A DNA stretch of 64,000 nt from Streptomyces sp. HUAS 15-9 (GCF_025642155.1 NZ_CP106798.1:2170001-2234000), one strand, 5' to 3'. Positions 19,559 through 29,440 are shown, counted from the stretch's first letter. Notes: generated by a model from the sequence alone, not told the origin. Program-made: numbers and translations.

Positions 19559-20659
19559 CTACGGATTGATCGCCAGCTCCAGATACGCGGCGAACAGCAC
19601 CAGGTGCACGCCACCCTGCAGCGGCGTGGCCCGCCCGGGCACGACCGTCAGCGAGCTCACCACGATGGTCAGCGCGAACAGCAGCATGCCGGTGGCGCCG
19701 AGGCCGAGGACGAGCGGACCGGAGAGCCAGATGGAGGCGAGGGCCACCGCGGGGATGGTCAGTCCGATGCTGGCCATCGCCGAGCCGAGCGCGAGGTTGA
19801 GGCTGGTCTGCACCCGGTCACGGCGGGCCGAGCGCAGCGCGGCGATCGTCTCCGGGAGCAGGACGAGCATGGCGATGATCACGCCGACGACGGCCTGGTC
19901 CAGACCGGCCGCCTGCACTCCGGACTCGATCGCGGGCGAGACGCCCTTGGTGAGGCCGACGACCCCGATCAGGGCGAGGCCCAGCAGGCCGAGGCTGATC
20001 CAGGCGGTGCGGGCGGACGGCGCCTTGGCGTGGTCGTCCGCGGTGATCACCTCGCCCTGCCGGGTGATGGGCAGGAAGTAGTCGCGGTGCCGCACGGTCT
20101 GGGTGGCCACGAACAGGCCGTACAGGATCAGCGAGGACAGCGCGGCGAAGGTCAGCTGTACGCCGGAGAACTCCGGTCCCGGCTTGCTGGTGGTGAAGGT
20201 CGGCAACACCAGGCTGAGCGTGGCCAGGGTGGCCACGGTCGCGAGGGCGGCGCCGGTGCCCTCGGGGTTGAAGACGGCGGTGCCGTGGCGGAGTGAGGCG
20301 ACGAGGAGACACAGGCCGATGATCCCGTTGCAGGTGATCATCACGGCCGCGAAGACCGTGTCCCGGGCCAGCGTCGCGCTCTTGGGGCCGCCGTCGGCCA
20401 TGAGGGTGACGATCAGGGCGACCTCGATGATCGTGACGGCGACGGCGAGGACCAGGGAGCCGAAGGGTTCGCCGACCCGGTGGGCGACCACCTCGGCGTG
20501 ATGGACCGCGGCCAGGACGGACACCGCCAGGATCACGCTCACCAGCGCGACGACCGCGCCGGGGAGGTGGCGCCCCCAGGTGAGGACGAGAAGGACGACC
20601 GCGAGCACCGGCACGAGGAGCGTCCACTGAGTGGTGAGCCACCTGAGCCGAGCGATCAT
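19559..20659 (-). CDS. CaCA-family cation/proton antiporter
   Basis: A 366-residue membrane protein of the calcium/cation exchanger superfamily (ChaA-like). It shows two homologous alpha-repeat-like regions, GEPFGSLVLAVAVTIIEVALI (about 58) and the later VVGVIIAMLVLLPETIAALR, each with the membrane-buried Glu expected for ion exchange. About 11 hydrophobic segments are present. MIARLRWL at 20659 is chosen because upstream residues are Arg/Pro-rich noise; a CACGAT hexamer 6 nt before the ATG again suggests a leaderless start. It is convergent with the MFS gene. Confidence 0.9.
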   Translation of the reverse strand: MIARLRWLTTQWTLLVPVLAVVLLVLTWGRHLPGAVVALVSVILAVSVLAAVHHAEVVAHRVGEPFGSLVLAVAVTIIEVALIVTLMADGGPKSATLARDTVFAAVMITCNGIIGLCLLVASLRHGTAVFNPEGTGAALATVATLATLSLVLPTFTTSKPGPEFSGVQLTFAALSSLILYGLFVATQTVRHRDYFLPITRQGEVITADDHAKAPSARTAWISLGLLGLALIGVVGLTKGVSPAIESGVQAAGLDQAVVGVIIAMLVLLPETIAALRSARRDRVQTSLNLALGSAMASIGLTIPAVALASIWLSGPLVLGLGATGMLLFALTIVVSSLTVVPGRATPLQGGVHLVLFAAYLELAINP

Positions 20660-20769
20660 GCTGCGATCGTGGCAGAGGCGTACGGGGTTCGCATTCCGCT
20701 CCTTTCCGGTACCGGAGGCCCGGCGTCGGCGCGGCACGGGCCCCCGGATGGTTCGGCTTTCGGTCCTGG

Positions 20770-21072
20770 TTATGTGAGGTCGCTCGTCTCCACGACGTCG
20801 CAGTCGGTGAAGGCCGGAGGCCGAGTGCACAACGCGGCCATCTGCTCGGCGAACTTGCTCGTCTCGGGGTCACTGCTGTTGCGCATGGCCTCCTCGTGGG
20901 AGTCGAACTCGATCACCGCGAGATAGCGGCCCGGCTGATTCCTGTCCGCGAGGATCTGACGGCGCGTGGGGCTGTTCTCGCGGCCCGCGAAGCGCTTCTC
21001 CATGTCCTCCGACAGGGCCCGCATCTCGTCGATGCGGTCTGTCTCGAAGTCGATGATCTGGACGAACTTCAT
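20770..21072 (-). CDS. Small conserved ABM-like protein
   Basis: A 100-residue protein with the size and beta-alpha-beta look of dimeric alpha/beta-barrel (antibiotic biosynthesis monooxygenase-like) domains: MKFVQIIDFETDRIDEM at the start and GRYLAVIEFDSHEEAM in the middle. No catalytic residue can be assigned. The start at 21072 has GGAGG five bases upstream. It stands alone between the antiporter and terC. Confidence 0.8.
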   Translation of the reverse strand: MKFVQIIDFETDRIDEMRALSEDMEKRFAGRENSPTRRQILADRNQPGRYLAVIEFDSHEEAMRNSSDPETSKFAEQMAALCTRPPAFTDCDVVETSDLT

Positions 21073-21201
21073 GGGTGCCTCCACCGGGGCGGCGGCGTCC
21101 CCGGCCGGGGACACGCTCTGCCCCCAACGAAGCATCGGGAGCGAAGCGCGGCAATCGCCCCGCACCACTCCCGGGGACCGTTGTTTCTACGTCCGTCGCG
21201 G

Positions 21202-22203
21202 TCAGGCGTCGACACTGTCCTTCGGAGCGCCTTCGCCGGGCACCCGCGCCGCTTCGAGCGCCGCCTGTTTCCGGGACGCCAGCAGGCTGGTGACCGTGGT
21301 GACGATCAGGACCACACAGATCACGCCGAGCGAGACCGGAGTGCTGATCTCGGGAATGTGCACCCCGGACTCGTGCAGTGCGTGCAGCACGAGCTTGACG
21401 CCGATGAAGCCCAGGATCACGGACAGGCCGTACGAGAGGTGCACCAGCTTTCTCAGCAGGCCGCCTATGAGGAAGTACAACTGCCTGAGGCCCATGAGGG
21501 CGAAGGCGTTGGCGGTGAAGACGATGTACGGGTCCTGCGTCAGGCCGAAGATCGCGGGGATCGAGTCGAGCGCGAACAGGACATCCGTGGTACCGATCGC
21601 GAGCATCACGACCAGCATCGGCGTCATCACGCGCTTGCCGTTCTGCCGCAGCCACAGCTTGGTGCCGTGGTAGCGGTCGGCCACGCCGAACCTGCGCTCG
21701 GCCGCCTTCAGCAGCTTGTTCTCCTCGTACTCCTCGTCCTCCTCGTCGGCCCGGGCCTCCTGGATCAGCTTCCAGGCGGTCCAGAGCAGGAAGGCGCCGA
21801 AGAGGTAGAAGACCCACGAGAAACTGGCGATGATCGCGGCGCCCGCGGCGATGAACACGGTCCGCAGGACCAGCGCTATGAGCACGCCGACGAGCAGCAC
21901 GCGCTGCTGGTACTGCGAGGGCACCGCGAACTTCGCCATGATCAGGACGAAGACGAAGAGGTTGTCGACGCTCAGCGACTTCTCGGTGATGAAGCCCGCG
22001 AAGAACTCCCCGGCAGGCCGGCCGCCCGAGAAGAGGAGCAGGCCGAGGCCGAAGAGACCGGCCAGGGCGATCCAGACGACCGTCCAGATCCCGGCTTCCC
22101 TGATGGACACGTCATGAGGCTTGCGGCCGATGAAGAAGTCGACCGCGATGAGGGCGGCAAGGCCCGCGATGGTGAGGACCCACAAGTTCACGGAAACATC
22201 CAT
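21202..22203 (-). CDS. terC: TerC-family membrane protein (manganese/metal exporter type)
   Basis: A 333-residue integral membrane protein of the TerC/Alx family. Members export Mn2+ or supply metal to secreted enzymes, and are linked to tellurite resistance. It has about nine hydrophobic segments, the conserved acidic motif ITEKSLSVDNLFVF near residue 73 and the second motif TTDVLFALDSIPAIFGLT, both with buried Asp residues suited to metal transport. The middle loop is highly charged (EARADEEDEEYEENK). The leader carries a predicted manganese riboswitch whose 3' strand can alternatively mask the ribosome site, so expression probably responds to Mn2+. Confidence 0.95.
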   Translation of the reverse strand: MDVSVNLWVLTIAGLAALIAVDFFIGRKPHDVSIREAGIWTVVWIALAGLFGLGLLLFSGGRPAGEFFAGFITEKSLSVDNLFVFVLIMAKFAVPSQYQQRVLLVGVLIALVLRTVFIAAGAAIIASFSWVFYLFGAFLLWTAWKLIQEARADEEDEEYEENKLLKAAERRFGVADRYHGTKLWLRQNGKRVMTPMLVVMLAIGTTDVLFALDSIPAIFGLTQDPYIVFTANAFALMGLRQLYFLIGGLLRKLVHLSYGLSVILGFIGVKLVLHALHESGVHIPEISTPVSLGVICVVLIVTTVTSLLASRKQAALEAARVPGEGAPKDSVDA

Positions 22204-22207
22204 GGCG

Positions 22208-22266
22208 CCTCCGGCAGTACGTAGCAGAACGTAACGGCACACAGTCAGCGTCATCGCTGCCGGAGG
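22208..22266 (-). promoter_or_regulatory. RBS-sequestering helix of the terC leader
   Basis: On the minus strand CCTCCGGCAG (22266-22257) and CTGCCGGAGG (22217-22208) are a perfect 10-bp inverted repeat. The second strand contains the terC Shine-Dalgarno GGAGG, four bases before the ATG at 22203. The first strand overlaps the closing strand of the upstream aptamer, so the two helices are mutually exclusive. Confidence 0.8.
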
Positions 22267-22357
22267 TCTCTTCCGCCCACGATGGACCGGCGCCCCGGGA
22301 TCAGCCCTGACCCGTATCGACAGGACAACGTCGGCAGACAGGGACTGCTCCCCTCCG
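22261..22357 (-). promoter_or_regulatory. yybP-ykoY-type manganese riboswitch upstream of terC
   Basis: Read on the minus strand. The P1 helix pairs CGGAGG (22357-22352) with CCTCCG (22266-22261). Immediately inside are GGAGCAG, matching the GGGGAGUAG loop 1 of the family, and AGAGACC, matching the conserved AGACC before the closing strand. The element precedes a TerC gene, one of the commonest genes under this riboswitch. The recognition is from consensus memory, not a covariance search. A likely -10 (TACTGT, 22371-22366) would start the transcript right at P1. Confidence 0.75.
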
Positions 22358-22365
22358 TGCGGAAA

Positions 22366-22403
22366 ACAGTACCCCAATCACCAAGGAAAGGTAAAGCCCT
22401 TGG
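22366..22403 (-). promoter_or_regulatory. Promoter region of terC with a 6-bp inverted repeat
   Basis: A TACTGT -10 hexamer is at 22371-22366 and a TTTACC candidate -35 is 18 bp upstream. CCAAGG at 22381-22386 and CCTTGG at 22398-22403 flank the -35 as an inverted repeat. This could be an operator or a weak terminator for the upstream gene. Confidence 0.45.
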
Positions 22404-22438
22404 CAAAGAAAAGGTCAAGTTCCCAGGTCGGAGTGGCT

Positions 22439-24420
22439 TTACTTGTGCTTGGTGCGGGCCGCGGCCACCTGTGCCAGCACCCGGTGGAGCACCTCGCTGC
22501 CGGGCGGGACGAGCGACGGCTCGTATGTCCAGGCATGCCCGACCCACGGGTCGGCGAGGTGGTCGTCGGGAACCGGCGTGAGTCGCATGAGCGAGCGCCA
22601 CAAGGGGGCGAGCAGCGGGCCGTAGGCGGCTGCGTCCTCACGGTCCGCGACCATCAGCAGATGCACGCCGACGGACGGCCCCTCGTCCGCGAGATAGCGC
22701 AGCTGGTTCACCGCCCGGTCGTCGAAGCCGTGGGGGAAGTCATTGACGATCAGCAGTTGCTGCGCCATGTCGAGACCGGGTGGCAACGACTCGGCCGCGC
22801 CACCGCGCAGCGCCATCTGCACCAGGTCGACGCGCTGGGTGAGCCGGCCCAGCACGTCCGCGACGCCCGCCGCGCCGGTCGCGGGCGGAGCCGCGAGCAC
22901 ACCGCTTCGCGTCAGCGGTCCCAATGCCTGCGCTCCCGAACCGGCCGGGTCGATCACATGAACGGCGAACTCCCCCACCGGGTGGACCGCGAGCAGCCGG
23001 ACCGCAAGAGCCACCGCTGTCTCCATCGCGAGGTGCCGCAGCCCGCCCGGCTCCGGAAAGGGACCGTCGAGGCCCGTGCCGGGGCCGCTGTCGATCCACA
23101 GGCCCCGCTCCATGGGCAGCCGGACCAGCATCGGGACGCGCAGCGGCGCGCTCTCGGGCAGGTGGAGGTCGCCCAGGCGCAGGGCCATGGGGGACTCCGT
23201 CGGCACGCGGTAGGCATGCCAGACGGGGTTGTCCCAGCGCGCGTACGCCGGCGGGAGCGCATGCTCGACCACCTCGCACTCGGCGGTCAGCTGGGCCAGG
23301 TCACGGTCGAGCACCGCTCTCGCCTGCTCGACGAGCCGGGCCCGCTTGGCAGCGGCCGCCTCGCGTTCGTCGTCGCCCGAGGAGCCGAGCCGGTTGCGCG
23401 GGTCCGACAGGACCTGGTCGAGCTCCTTGTCCATACGGGATTCGGCGAAGTCGACGGCGCTGCGGTACGCGGCCGTGGTGCGGGCCAGGTCCTCGAACAT
23501 GCCCCAGACCTGGTTGTAAAGCCGCTCGTCCATGGACCAGCCGGCCGCGTCACCGGCGACGGGCGCGGCGGGCTGTCCGGGCGGGGCGGGGGTGCCTGCG
23601 GCGGAGGCGGGGGCGGGGCCGAGTGCCGGCGGTTCGGGTGGGTGTAGTCGACCGGGCCACCGGTGGGCGCCGCCTGTTGCGAGGCGGTGGAGTCGGGCTG
23701 CGCGGGGAACGAGGAGCCGGGCACATGACCGCCGTACGGACCTTGTGTGCCGTGAGGTGGCACGGGATCCGGGGTGCCCTGCGGAGCCGGGCCCGGTGCG
23801 GAGGTCGCCGTCCGGCGGGACCGGTCGGCGTCCGACGGACGCGACGGCGGCGCGGGGACGGAGCGGGCCATGCCCCGGGCCACCGCCTCGTGGATGCTGC
23901 CCGCGAGGTCCACGGCCTGGGGCAGGCCCTGGTCGGTGAGGAGCGCGGCGAGGCCGTCCGCATAGCCCTGGCCGACGGCACGCACCTTCCAGGCGCCCTG
24001 TCTGCGGTACAGCTCCAGGGCGACGACGGCCGACTCGGCGTCCAGGCCGGTGAGAGTGAAACCGGCGATCCCGGTGCCGTCGAGGCCGGTGACCGCGACG
24101 GAGGGGGCGGGGACGACGCCGAAGCGGGTCGGGCCTCCCACCCCCTCGGGCAGGGCGAGCAGCACATTGACGCGATGCACGGCCTCCGGCATGGCGGCCA
24201 GGTCCACCGCGAGGCGGTGGTCGGCCGCCGCCTGCCTGGAGACCTCGAGCCCGGGGAGCGCGGGCGCGCCCGGGTGGGCCACCCACTCGACGCCGCGCGC
24301 CTTGCCGTTGTCGTCGCTCAGCGTGGCCGCCGCCACGACGGGCACACCGGCCGAGACCCGGATCTCGAGCCGGACCTGCGAGAGCGGGTGGTTCTGCCCC
24401 CGCACCAGCTCGGCCGTCAT
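22439..24420 (-). pseudogene. TerD-domain fusion protein, split by a one-base frameshift
   Basis: The first part (from ATG 24420, MTAELVRGQNHPLSQVRLEI) is a TerD domain with ALELYRRQGAWKVRAVGQGY near residue 135, followed by a Pro-rich linker. The second part (to 22439) is a large unassigned domain beginning GWSMDERLYNQVWGMFEDLA and ending VLAQVAAARTKHK, with ATP-binding-like VDLVQMALRGG and LIVNDFPHGFDD segments. In relatives I recall these are one protein of about 660 residues. Here they lie in different frames, and the shift falls in the C/G run at about 23580-23594. Adding one base restores 661 codons. Either a sequencing or assembly error or a recent mutation; the coding sequence on both sides looks intact. 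Confidence 0.8.
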
Positions 24421-24476
24421 CGCCTTCCCCCTGTGTCGTGTTGTCGTGTGCCGCTCGCCGGGCCGTCCGGCGGTCC

Positions 24477-25055
24477 TTACAGGTGCGGCAGGATCGCCGG
24501 CATCAGGTCCTGGAAGGTACGGCCGTTGGCCGGGGTACCCAGGGCCGTCATCGTCCAGCTGGCTCCGGCCCGGTGCACCTTCGCCATGATCTGCGCGGTG
24601 TACGCGCCACCGCCCGCCAGGGTGTAGCGCGCGAGTTCCTGCCCGTTGGTCTCGTCGACCAGGCGGCAGAACGCGTTCTGCACCTCCTGGAAGGTCTGGC
24701 CCGTGAAGGAGTTCACGGTGAAGACGATCTGGTCGATGTGGACCGGGACGCGCGCCAGGTCGACGAGGATGGCCTCGTCGTCACCGCCCTGGCCCACACC
24801 GCCGACGAGGTTGTCGCCGGTGTGGCGCACGGAGCCGTCGTCGCTCACCAGGTGGCGGAAGAAGACGACGTCGACCGGCTGCTTCTCCGCGAAGAGCACC
24901 GCCGAGGCGTCCAGGTCGATCTCGCGCGTGCGCGAGCCGAACAGCCCGCGCCTGGGTGCCGCCTGCCAGCCGAGACCCATGCGGACCGCGGTCAGGGTGC
25001 CCCCATCCTTCTTTTCCAGGCTGATGGCCTGACCCTTGGTCATGTTGACGGACAC
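24477..25055 (-). CDS. terD: TerD-family stress protein
   Basis: A 192-residue TerD-like protein from the tellurite/chemical-stress family, thought to bind Ca2+ and assemble at the membrane. Seen: GGTLTAVRMGLGWQAA, a calcium-site-like loop with EIDLDASAVLF, the core HTGDNLVGGVGQGGDDEAIL and the C-terminal GQELARYTL. The GTG at 25055 (MSVNMTKGQAISLEKKDGG) has GAGGGG eight bases upstream and is preferred to ATG 25043. It sits upstream of the TerD-fusion gene and terC on the same strand, together a ter module without the TerZ/A/B/E genes. A TAGGGT hexamer at 25111-25116 is a candidate promoter. Confidence 0.93.
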   Translation of the reverse strand: MSVNMTKGQAISLEKKDGGTLTAVRMGLGWQAAPRRGLFGSRTREIDLDASAVLFAEKQPVDVVFFRHLVSDDGSVRHTGDNLVGGVGQGGDDEAILVDLARVPVHIDQIVFTVNSFTGQTFQEVQNAFCRLVDETNGQELARYTLAGGGAYTAQIMAKVHRAGASWTMTALGTPANGRTFQDLMPAILPHL

Positions 25056-25210
25056 GGCTGGTTCCCCTCTCGGATTTCCCCTGTTGCCGCACTGCTTGCG
25101 GTTGACCAGAACCCTAGTCACGGGCACCGACACTGCCGAACCCCGGCCCGCGGTTTGTGTCGGTCTTGCAACACTCCGCTCACGTGCCGGGATCGGCACG
25201 GACCGCGAGG

Positions 25211-27361
25211 TCAGGCCAGACCGGCCTCCCGCATCTGGCGCAGCTCCTTCTTCATCTCGGAGACCTCGTCGCGCAGCCGGGCCGCGATCTCGAACTGCAG
25301 GTCCGCGGCGGCGGCGCGCATGCGCTCCGTCATCTCCTCGATCTGCTCGGCGAGTTCGGCCGCGGGGCGGTCCGTCGGCACCGTGGCCTTCTCCTGGGCC
25401 CTGCCCTTGGCCGACTTGGCCTTCGCCCCCTTGGCCGCCTTGTCGCCGAGCGACGGGACGGGGGCCTTGGCTCCCTTGCCGTCCTTGGTCCTGCGGTAGC
25501 CGGAACCGAGCAGTTCCTCGGTGTCGACCTCCTCGCGGGCGATCCGCGCCACGATGTCGTTGATCTTCTTGCGGAGCGGCTGGGGGTCGATGCCGTTGGC
25601 CGTGTTGTAGGCGACCTGCTTCTCGCGGCGGCGGTTGGTCTCGTCGATGGCCTTCTCCATCGCCGGGGTGATCTTGTCGGCGTACATATGGACCTGACCG
25701 GAGACATTGCGCGCCGCGCGGCCGATGGTCTGGATCAGCGAGGTGCCGGAGCGCAGGAAGCCCTCCTTGTCGGCGTCCAGGATCGCCACCAGGGACACCT
25801 CGGGCAGGTCGAGGCCCTCACGGAGCAGGTTGATGCCGACCAGTACGTCGAACTCGCCGGAGCGCAGCTCGCGCAGCAGCTCGACGCGGCGCAGGGTGTC
25901 GACGTCGCTGTGCAGATAGCGCACCTGGATGCCGAGTTCGAGGAAGTAGTCGGTGAGGTCCTCGGCCATCTTCTTGGTGAGCGTGGTGACCAGGACACGC
26001 TCGTCCTTCTCGGTGCGCGTGCGGATCTCGTGCACCAGGTCGTCGATCTGACCCTCGGTCGGCTTGACCACGACCTCCGGGTCGACGAGTCCGGTGGGGC
26101 GGATGATCTGCTCGACGACGCCGTCCCCGCGGGACAGCTCGTATGGGCCGGGGGTCGCCGACAGATACACGGCCTGCCCGATCCGCTCCTGGAACTCCTC
26201 CCACTTCAGGGGGCGGTTGTCCAGGGCGGAGGGCAGCCGGAAGCCGTGCTCGACGAGGGTGCGCTTGCGGGAGGCGTCGCCCTCGTACATGGCGCCGATC
26301 TGCGGCACGGTGACGTGCGACTCGTCGATGACGAGGAGGAAGTCGTCGGGGAAGTAGTCGAGCAGGGTGTTGGGCGGGGAGCCGGGCAGGCGGCCGTCGA
26401 AGTGCATCGAGTAGTTCTCCACGCCGGAGCAGGAGCCGATCTGGCGGAGCATCTCGATGTCGTACGTGGTCCGCATGCGCAGCCGCTGGGCCTCCAGGAG
26501 CTTGCCCTGCTTCTCCAGTTCGGCGAGGCGCTCCCCCAGCTCCTTCTCGATGTCGTTGACGGCGCGCTCCATGCGCTCCGGGCCCGCGACGTAGTGGGAG
26601 GCCGGGAAGACGTACAGCTGCTGGTCGTCGCTGATGATCTCGCCGGTGAGCGGGTGCAGGGTGGACAGCGCCTCGATCTCGTCGCCGAACATCTCGATGC
26701 GGACGGCCAGCTCCTCGTACACCGGGAAGATCTCGATGGTGTCGCCGCGGACCCGGAAGGTGCCCCGACTGAACGCCATGTCGTTGCGGGTGTACTGGAT
26801 GTCGACGAAGCGGCGCAGCAGCTCGTCGCGATCGATCTCGTCGCCGACCCTGAGGGGGACCATGCGGTCCACGTACTCCTGCGGAGTACCGAGGCCGTAG
26901 ATGCACGAGACCGAGGCGACCACGACGACGTCGCGCCGGGTGAGCAGCGAGTTGGTCGCGGAGTGCCGCAGACGCTCGACCTCCTCGTTGATCGAGGAGT
27001 CCTTCTCGATGTAGGTGTCCGACTGGGGGACGTACGCCTCGGGCTGGTAGTAGTCGTAGTACGAGACGAAGTACTCGACCGCGTTGTTCGGGAGGAGCTC
27101 GCGGAACTCGTTGGCCAGCTGGGCGGCCAGCGTCTTGTTCGGCGCCATCACGAGCGTGGGGCGCTGGAGCTTCTCGATCATCCACGCGGTGGTGGCGGAC
27201 TTGCCGGTGCCGGTCGCGCCCAGCAGGACGACGTCCTTCTCACCGGCCTCGATGCGCCTGGCCAGGTCGGCGATGGCCGTCGGCTGGTCGCCGCTGGGCT
27301 GGTAGGAGCTGACGACCTCGAAGGGCGCCACCGTGCGTTCGATGTGGGAAACGGGCCGCAT
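25211..27361 (-). CDS. uvrB: Excinuclease ABC subunit UvrB
   Basis: Central helicase-like subunit of nucleotide excision repair that verifies damage and recruits UvrC. The 716 residues show Walker [15 protein letters not shown] near 48, the damage-probing beta-hairpin [17 protein letters not shown], the DESH Walker B, helicase motifs [27 protein letters not shown] and QTIGRAARN, and a C-terminal UVR motif ([20 protein letters not shown]) that pairs with UvrC. Between the helicase core and the UVR motif is a Lys/Ala-rich linker of about 35 residues. A TACGGT hexamer 6 nt before the ATG indicates its own leaderless promoter. Confidence 0.98.
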   Translation of the reverse strand: MRPVSHIERTVAPFEVVSSYQPSGDQPTAIADLARRIEAGEKDVVLLGATGTGKSATTAWMIEKLQRPTLVMAPNKTLAAQLANEFRELLPNNAVEYFVSYYDYYQPEAYVPQSDTYIEKDSSINEEVERLRHSATNSLLTRRDVVVVASVSCIYGLGTPQEYVDRMVPLRVGDEIDRDELLRRFVDIQYTRNDMAFSRGTFRVRGDTIEIFPVYEELAVRIEMFGDEIEALSTLHPLTGEIISDDQQLYVFPASHYVAGPERMERAVNDIEKELGERLAELEKQGKLLEAQRLRMRTTYDIEMLRQIGSCSGVENYSMHFDGRLPGSPPNTLLDYFPDDFLLVIDESHVTVPQIGAMYEGDASRKRTLVEHGFRLPSALDNRPLKWEEFQERIGQAVYLSATPGPYELSRGDGVVEQIIRPTGLVDPEVVVKPTEGQIDDLVHEIRTRTEKDERVLVTTLTKKMAEDLTDYFLELGIQVRYLHSDVDTLRRVELLRELRSGEFDVLVGINLLREGLDLPEVSLVAILDADKEGFLRSGTSLIQTIGRAARNVSGQVHMYADKITPAMEKAIDETNRRREKQVAYNTANGIDPQPLRKKINDIVARIAREEVDTEELLGSGYRRTKDGKGAKAPVPSLGDKAAKGAKAKSAKGRAQEKATVPTDRPAAELAEQIEEMTERMRAAAADLQFEIAARLRDEVSEMKKELRQMREAGLA

Positions 27362-28257
27362 GGATCCACCGTACGACCCCGCACTGACAACGGGTCCCGA
27401 TCACCGGTTCTGCGGGGTGCGGGAACCGCGGTGGCCCGGCTGGCGGGCCTGCGGCCGGCGGCCCGGGGCGGGGGCGACGGCGCGGCCGGGATGCCCGGCT
27501 TGTGCTCGACGCGGGTCCAGTCGGGCTTGCCCATCACCATCAGCGGGTCGAACATCACGACGACGCCCGCGAGGAGGAGGAAGGCGAGAGGGCCGATCAG
27601 CATGGGGCCGAGCAGGGCCGCGGGCGACTCGCCGGTGGTGGTCGAGCCGTTGCCGTGCAGATGGACGCTGAGGGCGGCCATGCCCGTGTAGTGCATGCCG
27701 CTGACGGCGAGCCCCATGACGAGGCTCGCGCCGACGCTCCACAGGAAGCCCCTCACCTGTCCCGCGGCCCACAGGGCGGCGGTGGCGGCCACGACCGCGA
27801 TGACGACGGAGGCGGCGACGGTGACCGTGTTGTACTGCAGGCTCCCGTTGAGGCGCAGGCCCGCCATGCCGAGGTAGTGCATCGAGGCGACGCCCAGACC
27901 GGTGACCGTGCCGCCGGTGAACAGCGCCGCCCCGGTGGCGCCGCGGTAGCCGACGATGAAGATCCCCATCCCCACCATGGCGATGGCGATGCCCAGGCTT
28001 GCGTACATCATCGGTTTGTCATAGTGAATCGGTGTCTCCTTGACGGTGAACCCCATCATGGCGACGAAGTGCATGGTCCATATGCCGGAGCCGATCGCGG
28101 CGGAGCCGAGGGCGAGCCAGGCGGGCCGCCAGGACTGGGTCACCAGCATGGATCTGGTCGTACAGCGCAGGCCGAGGGCTCCGCCGAGGCACGCCATCAG
28201 ATAGGCCACCAGCGGGGTGACGATCCCGTAGCTGAATCCGTCGACCGTGCCCTGCAT
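27178..28257 (-). CDS. MHYT-domain membrane sensor protein; C-terminus doubtful
   Basis: A membrane protein with MHYT motifs, proposed to bind copper and sense O2, CO or NO. Motifs appear as [10 protein letters not shown] (about 62), [10 protein letters not shown] (about 127) and [10 protein letters not shown] (about 193), spaced across about seven hydrophobic helices, with a further segment at [16 protein letters not shown]. There is no output domain. After [22 protein letters not shown] the open frame runs on for 183 bases into uvrB, across the uvrB promoter. One extra C in the CCCC run near 27412 would instead end the protein at PQNR (stop 27401-27403). I regard that shorter end as more natural. 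ATG 28257 has GAAGGG upstream. Confidence 0.82.
   Translation of the reverse strand: MQGTVDGFSYGIVTPLVAYLMACLGGALGLRCTTRSMLVTQSWRPAWLALGSAAIGSGIWTMHFVAMMGFTVKETPIHYDKPMMYASLGIAIAMVGMGIFIVGYRGATGAALFTGGTVTGLGVASMHYLGMAGLRLNGSLQYNTVTVAASVVIAVVAATAALWAAGQVRGFLWSVGASLVMGLAVSGMHYTGMAALSVHLHGNGSTTTGESPAALLGPMLIGPLAFLLLAGVVVMFDPLMVMGKPDWTRVEHKPGIPAAPSPPPRAAGRRPASRATAVPAPRRTGDRDPLSVRGRTVDPCGPFPTSNARWRPSRSSAPTSPAATSRRPSPTWPGASRPVRRTSSCWARPAPASPPPPRG
27368..27373 (-). promoter_or_regulatory. -10 hexamer of leaderless uvrB promoter
   Basis: TACGGT on the minus strand, 6 nt before the uvrB ATG. A TTGTCA lies a little upstream at a non-standard distance. Confidence 0.5.
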
Positions 28258-28535
28258 GCGCGGCTGCCCTTCACCCTTTGCGTCCCGGAATACCTGAAAT
28301 AAGCCCCCGTCCCAGGACCGCTCCGTGCGGTCAGGGTTGACGAGGAGAGTATGACCCCCACCGGAATGGTCGAACGATTTTCCGGCAAAGAATCACGTCC
28401 CTGCCCCACTTGTGCGGCACCGGTGTGCGGACTTGGGGAACTTCATTCATTCCGTGGCCTGCCGATACCACCCTCCTGTTGACGCTCTGCTGTCACTCTG
28501 GTGCTGTCCGTATTCGCCCGCCGCGAGGAGTACGC

Positions 28536-29408
28536 ATGCACGCGCGCGCAGTTGCCGCCACGACCACCGCGCTCCTGGGGACGGCCACCCTGCTGGCGCC
28601 CACCCCCTCCGCCCGGGCCGGCGACGTCGGCGAACAGCCCCGTATCGTCGCCCACCGGGGTGCTTCCGCCTACGCTCCCGAGAACACGCTGCCCGCCATC
28701 GACGAGGCGGCCCGGCTGGGCTTCTCCTGGGTCGAGAACGACGTGCAGCGCACCAAGGACGGCGTACTGGTCGTCATCCACGACGACAGCCTCAAACGCA
28801 CCACGAACGTCGAGAAGGTCTTCCCTGGCCGGGCGCCCTGGAAGGTGAAGGACTTCACCGCCGCCGAGATCGCCCGGCTGGACGCGGGCAACTGGTTCGG
28901 CCCCTCGTACGCGGGCACGCGCGTGCCGACCCTGAAGCAGTACATGAGCCGCGTCGAGAGCAACCACGAGAAGCTGCTCCTGGAGATCAAGAATCCCGAG
29001 CTGTACCCGGGCATCGAGCAGCAGACCCTCAAGCTCCTCGGCAACGAGGGCTGGCTGGACAGGGCGCACCTGAGCCGCCTGATCGTGCAGAGCTTCAGCG
29101 CGGACAGCCTGCGCATCGTCCACGATCTGAAGCCCGGCCTGACGACCGGCTTCCTCGGCACGCCGCCGCCGCGCGACCTGTACCGGTACGCGCGCTTCAC
29201 CGATCTGATCAACCCCTCGTACGGGACCATCTCCGGCAGCTACGTCACCACCGTGCACGCGTTCCGCGGTCCGCACGGCAGGAGGCTCGGGGTATACACC
29301 TGGACCGTCGACGACGCGGCCACCGCCTGGACCGTCGCCCGGTACGGCGTCGACGGCGTCATCACCAACAAGCCCGACGTGGTGTGGGCGGCGCTGACCG
29401 GCTACTGA
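28536..29408 (+). CDS. Secreted glycerophosphodiester phosphodiesterase
   Basis: A 290-residue GDPD that hydrolyses glycerophosphodiesters to glycerol-3-phosphate and an alcohol, in Streptomyces often as a phosphate-scavenging exoenzyme. A signal peptide (MHARAVAATTTALLGTATLL, ending SARA) is followed by the catalytic motif IVAHRGASAYAPENTLPA, ENDVQRTKDGVLVVIHDDSL with the metal-binding Glu/Asp and His, and LLLEIKNPE. ATG 28536 is fixed by GAGGAG five bases before it. I did not recognise a PHO box in the 278-bp upstream gap, which contains no other gene. Confidence 0.93.
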   Translation: MHARAVAATTTALLGTATLLAPTPSARAGDVGEQPRIVAHRGASAYAPENTLPAIDEAARLGFSWVENDVQRTKDGVLVVIHDDSLKRTTNVEKVFPGRAPWKVKDFTAAEIARLDAGNWFGPSYAGTRVPTLKQYMSRVESNHEKLLLEIKNPELYPGIEQQTLKLLGNEGWLDRAHLSRLIVQSFSADSLRIVHDLKPGLTTGFLGTPPPRDLYRYARFTDLINPSYGTISGSYVTTVHAFRGPHGRRLGVYTWTVDDAATAWTVARYGVDGVITNKPDVVWAALTGY

Positions 29409-29440
29409 GCCGAACGGCGGGCGTTGTCAGTGGCGGGTCG

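Noticed and set aside
23573..23600. Programmed ribosomal frameshifting as the firm explanation for the split TerD fusion
   Set aside because: No slippery heptamer or stimulatory pseudoknot was recognised. An indel is simpler, so it is kept only as a possibility.
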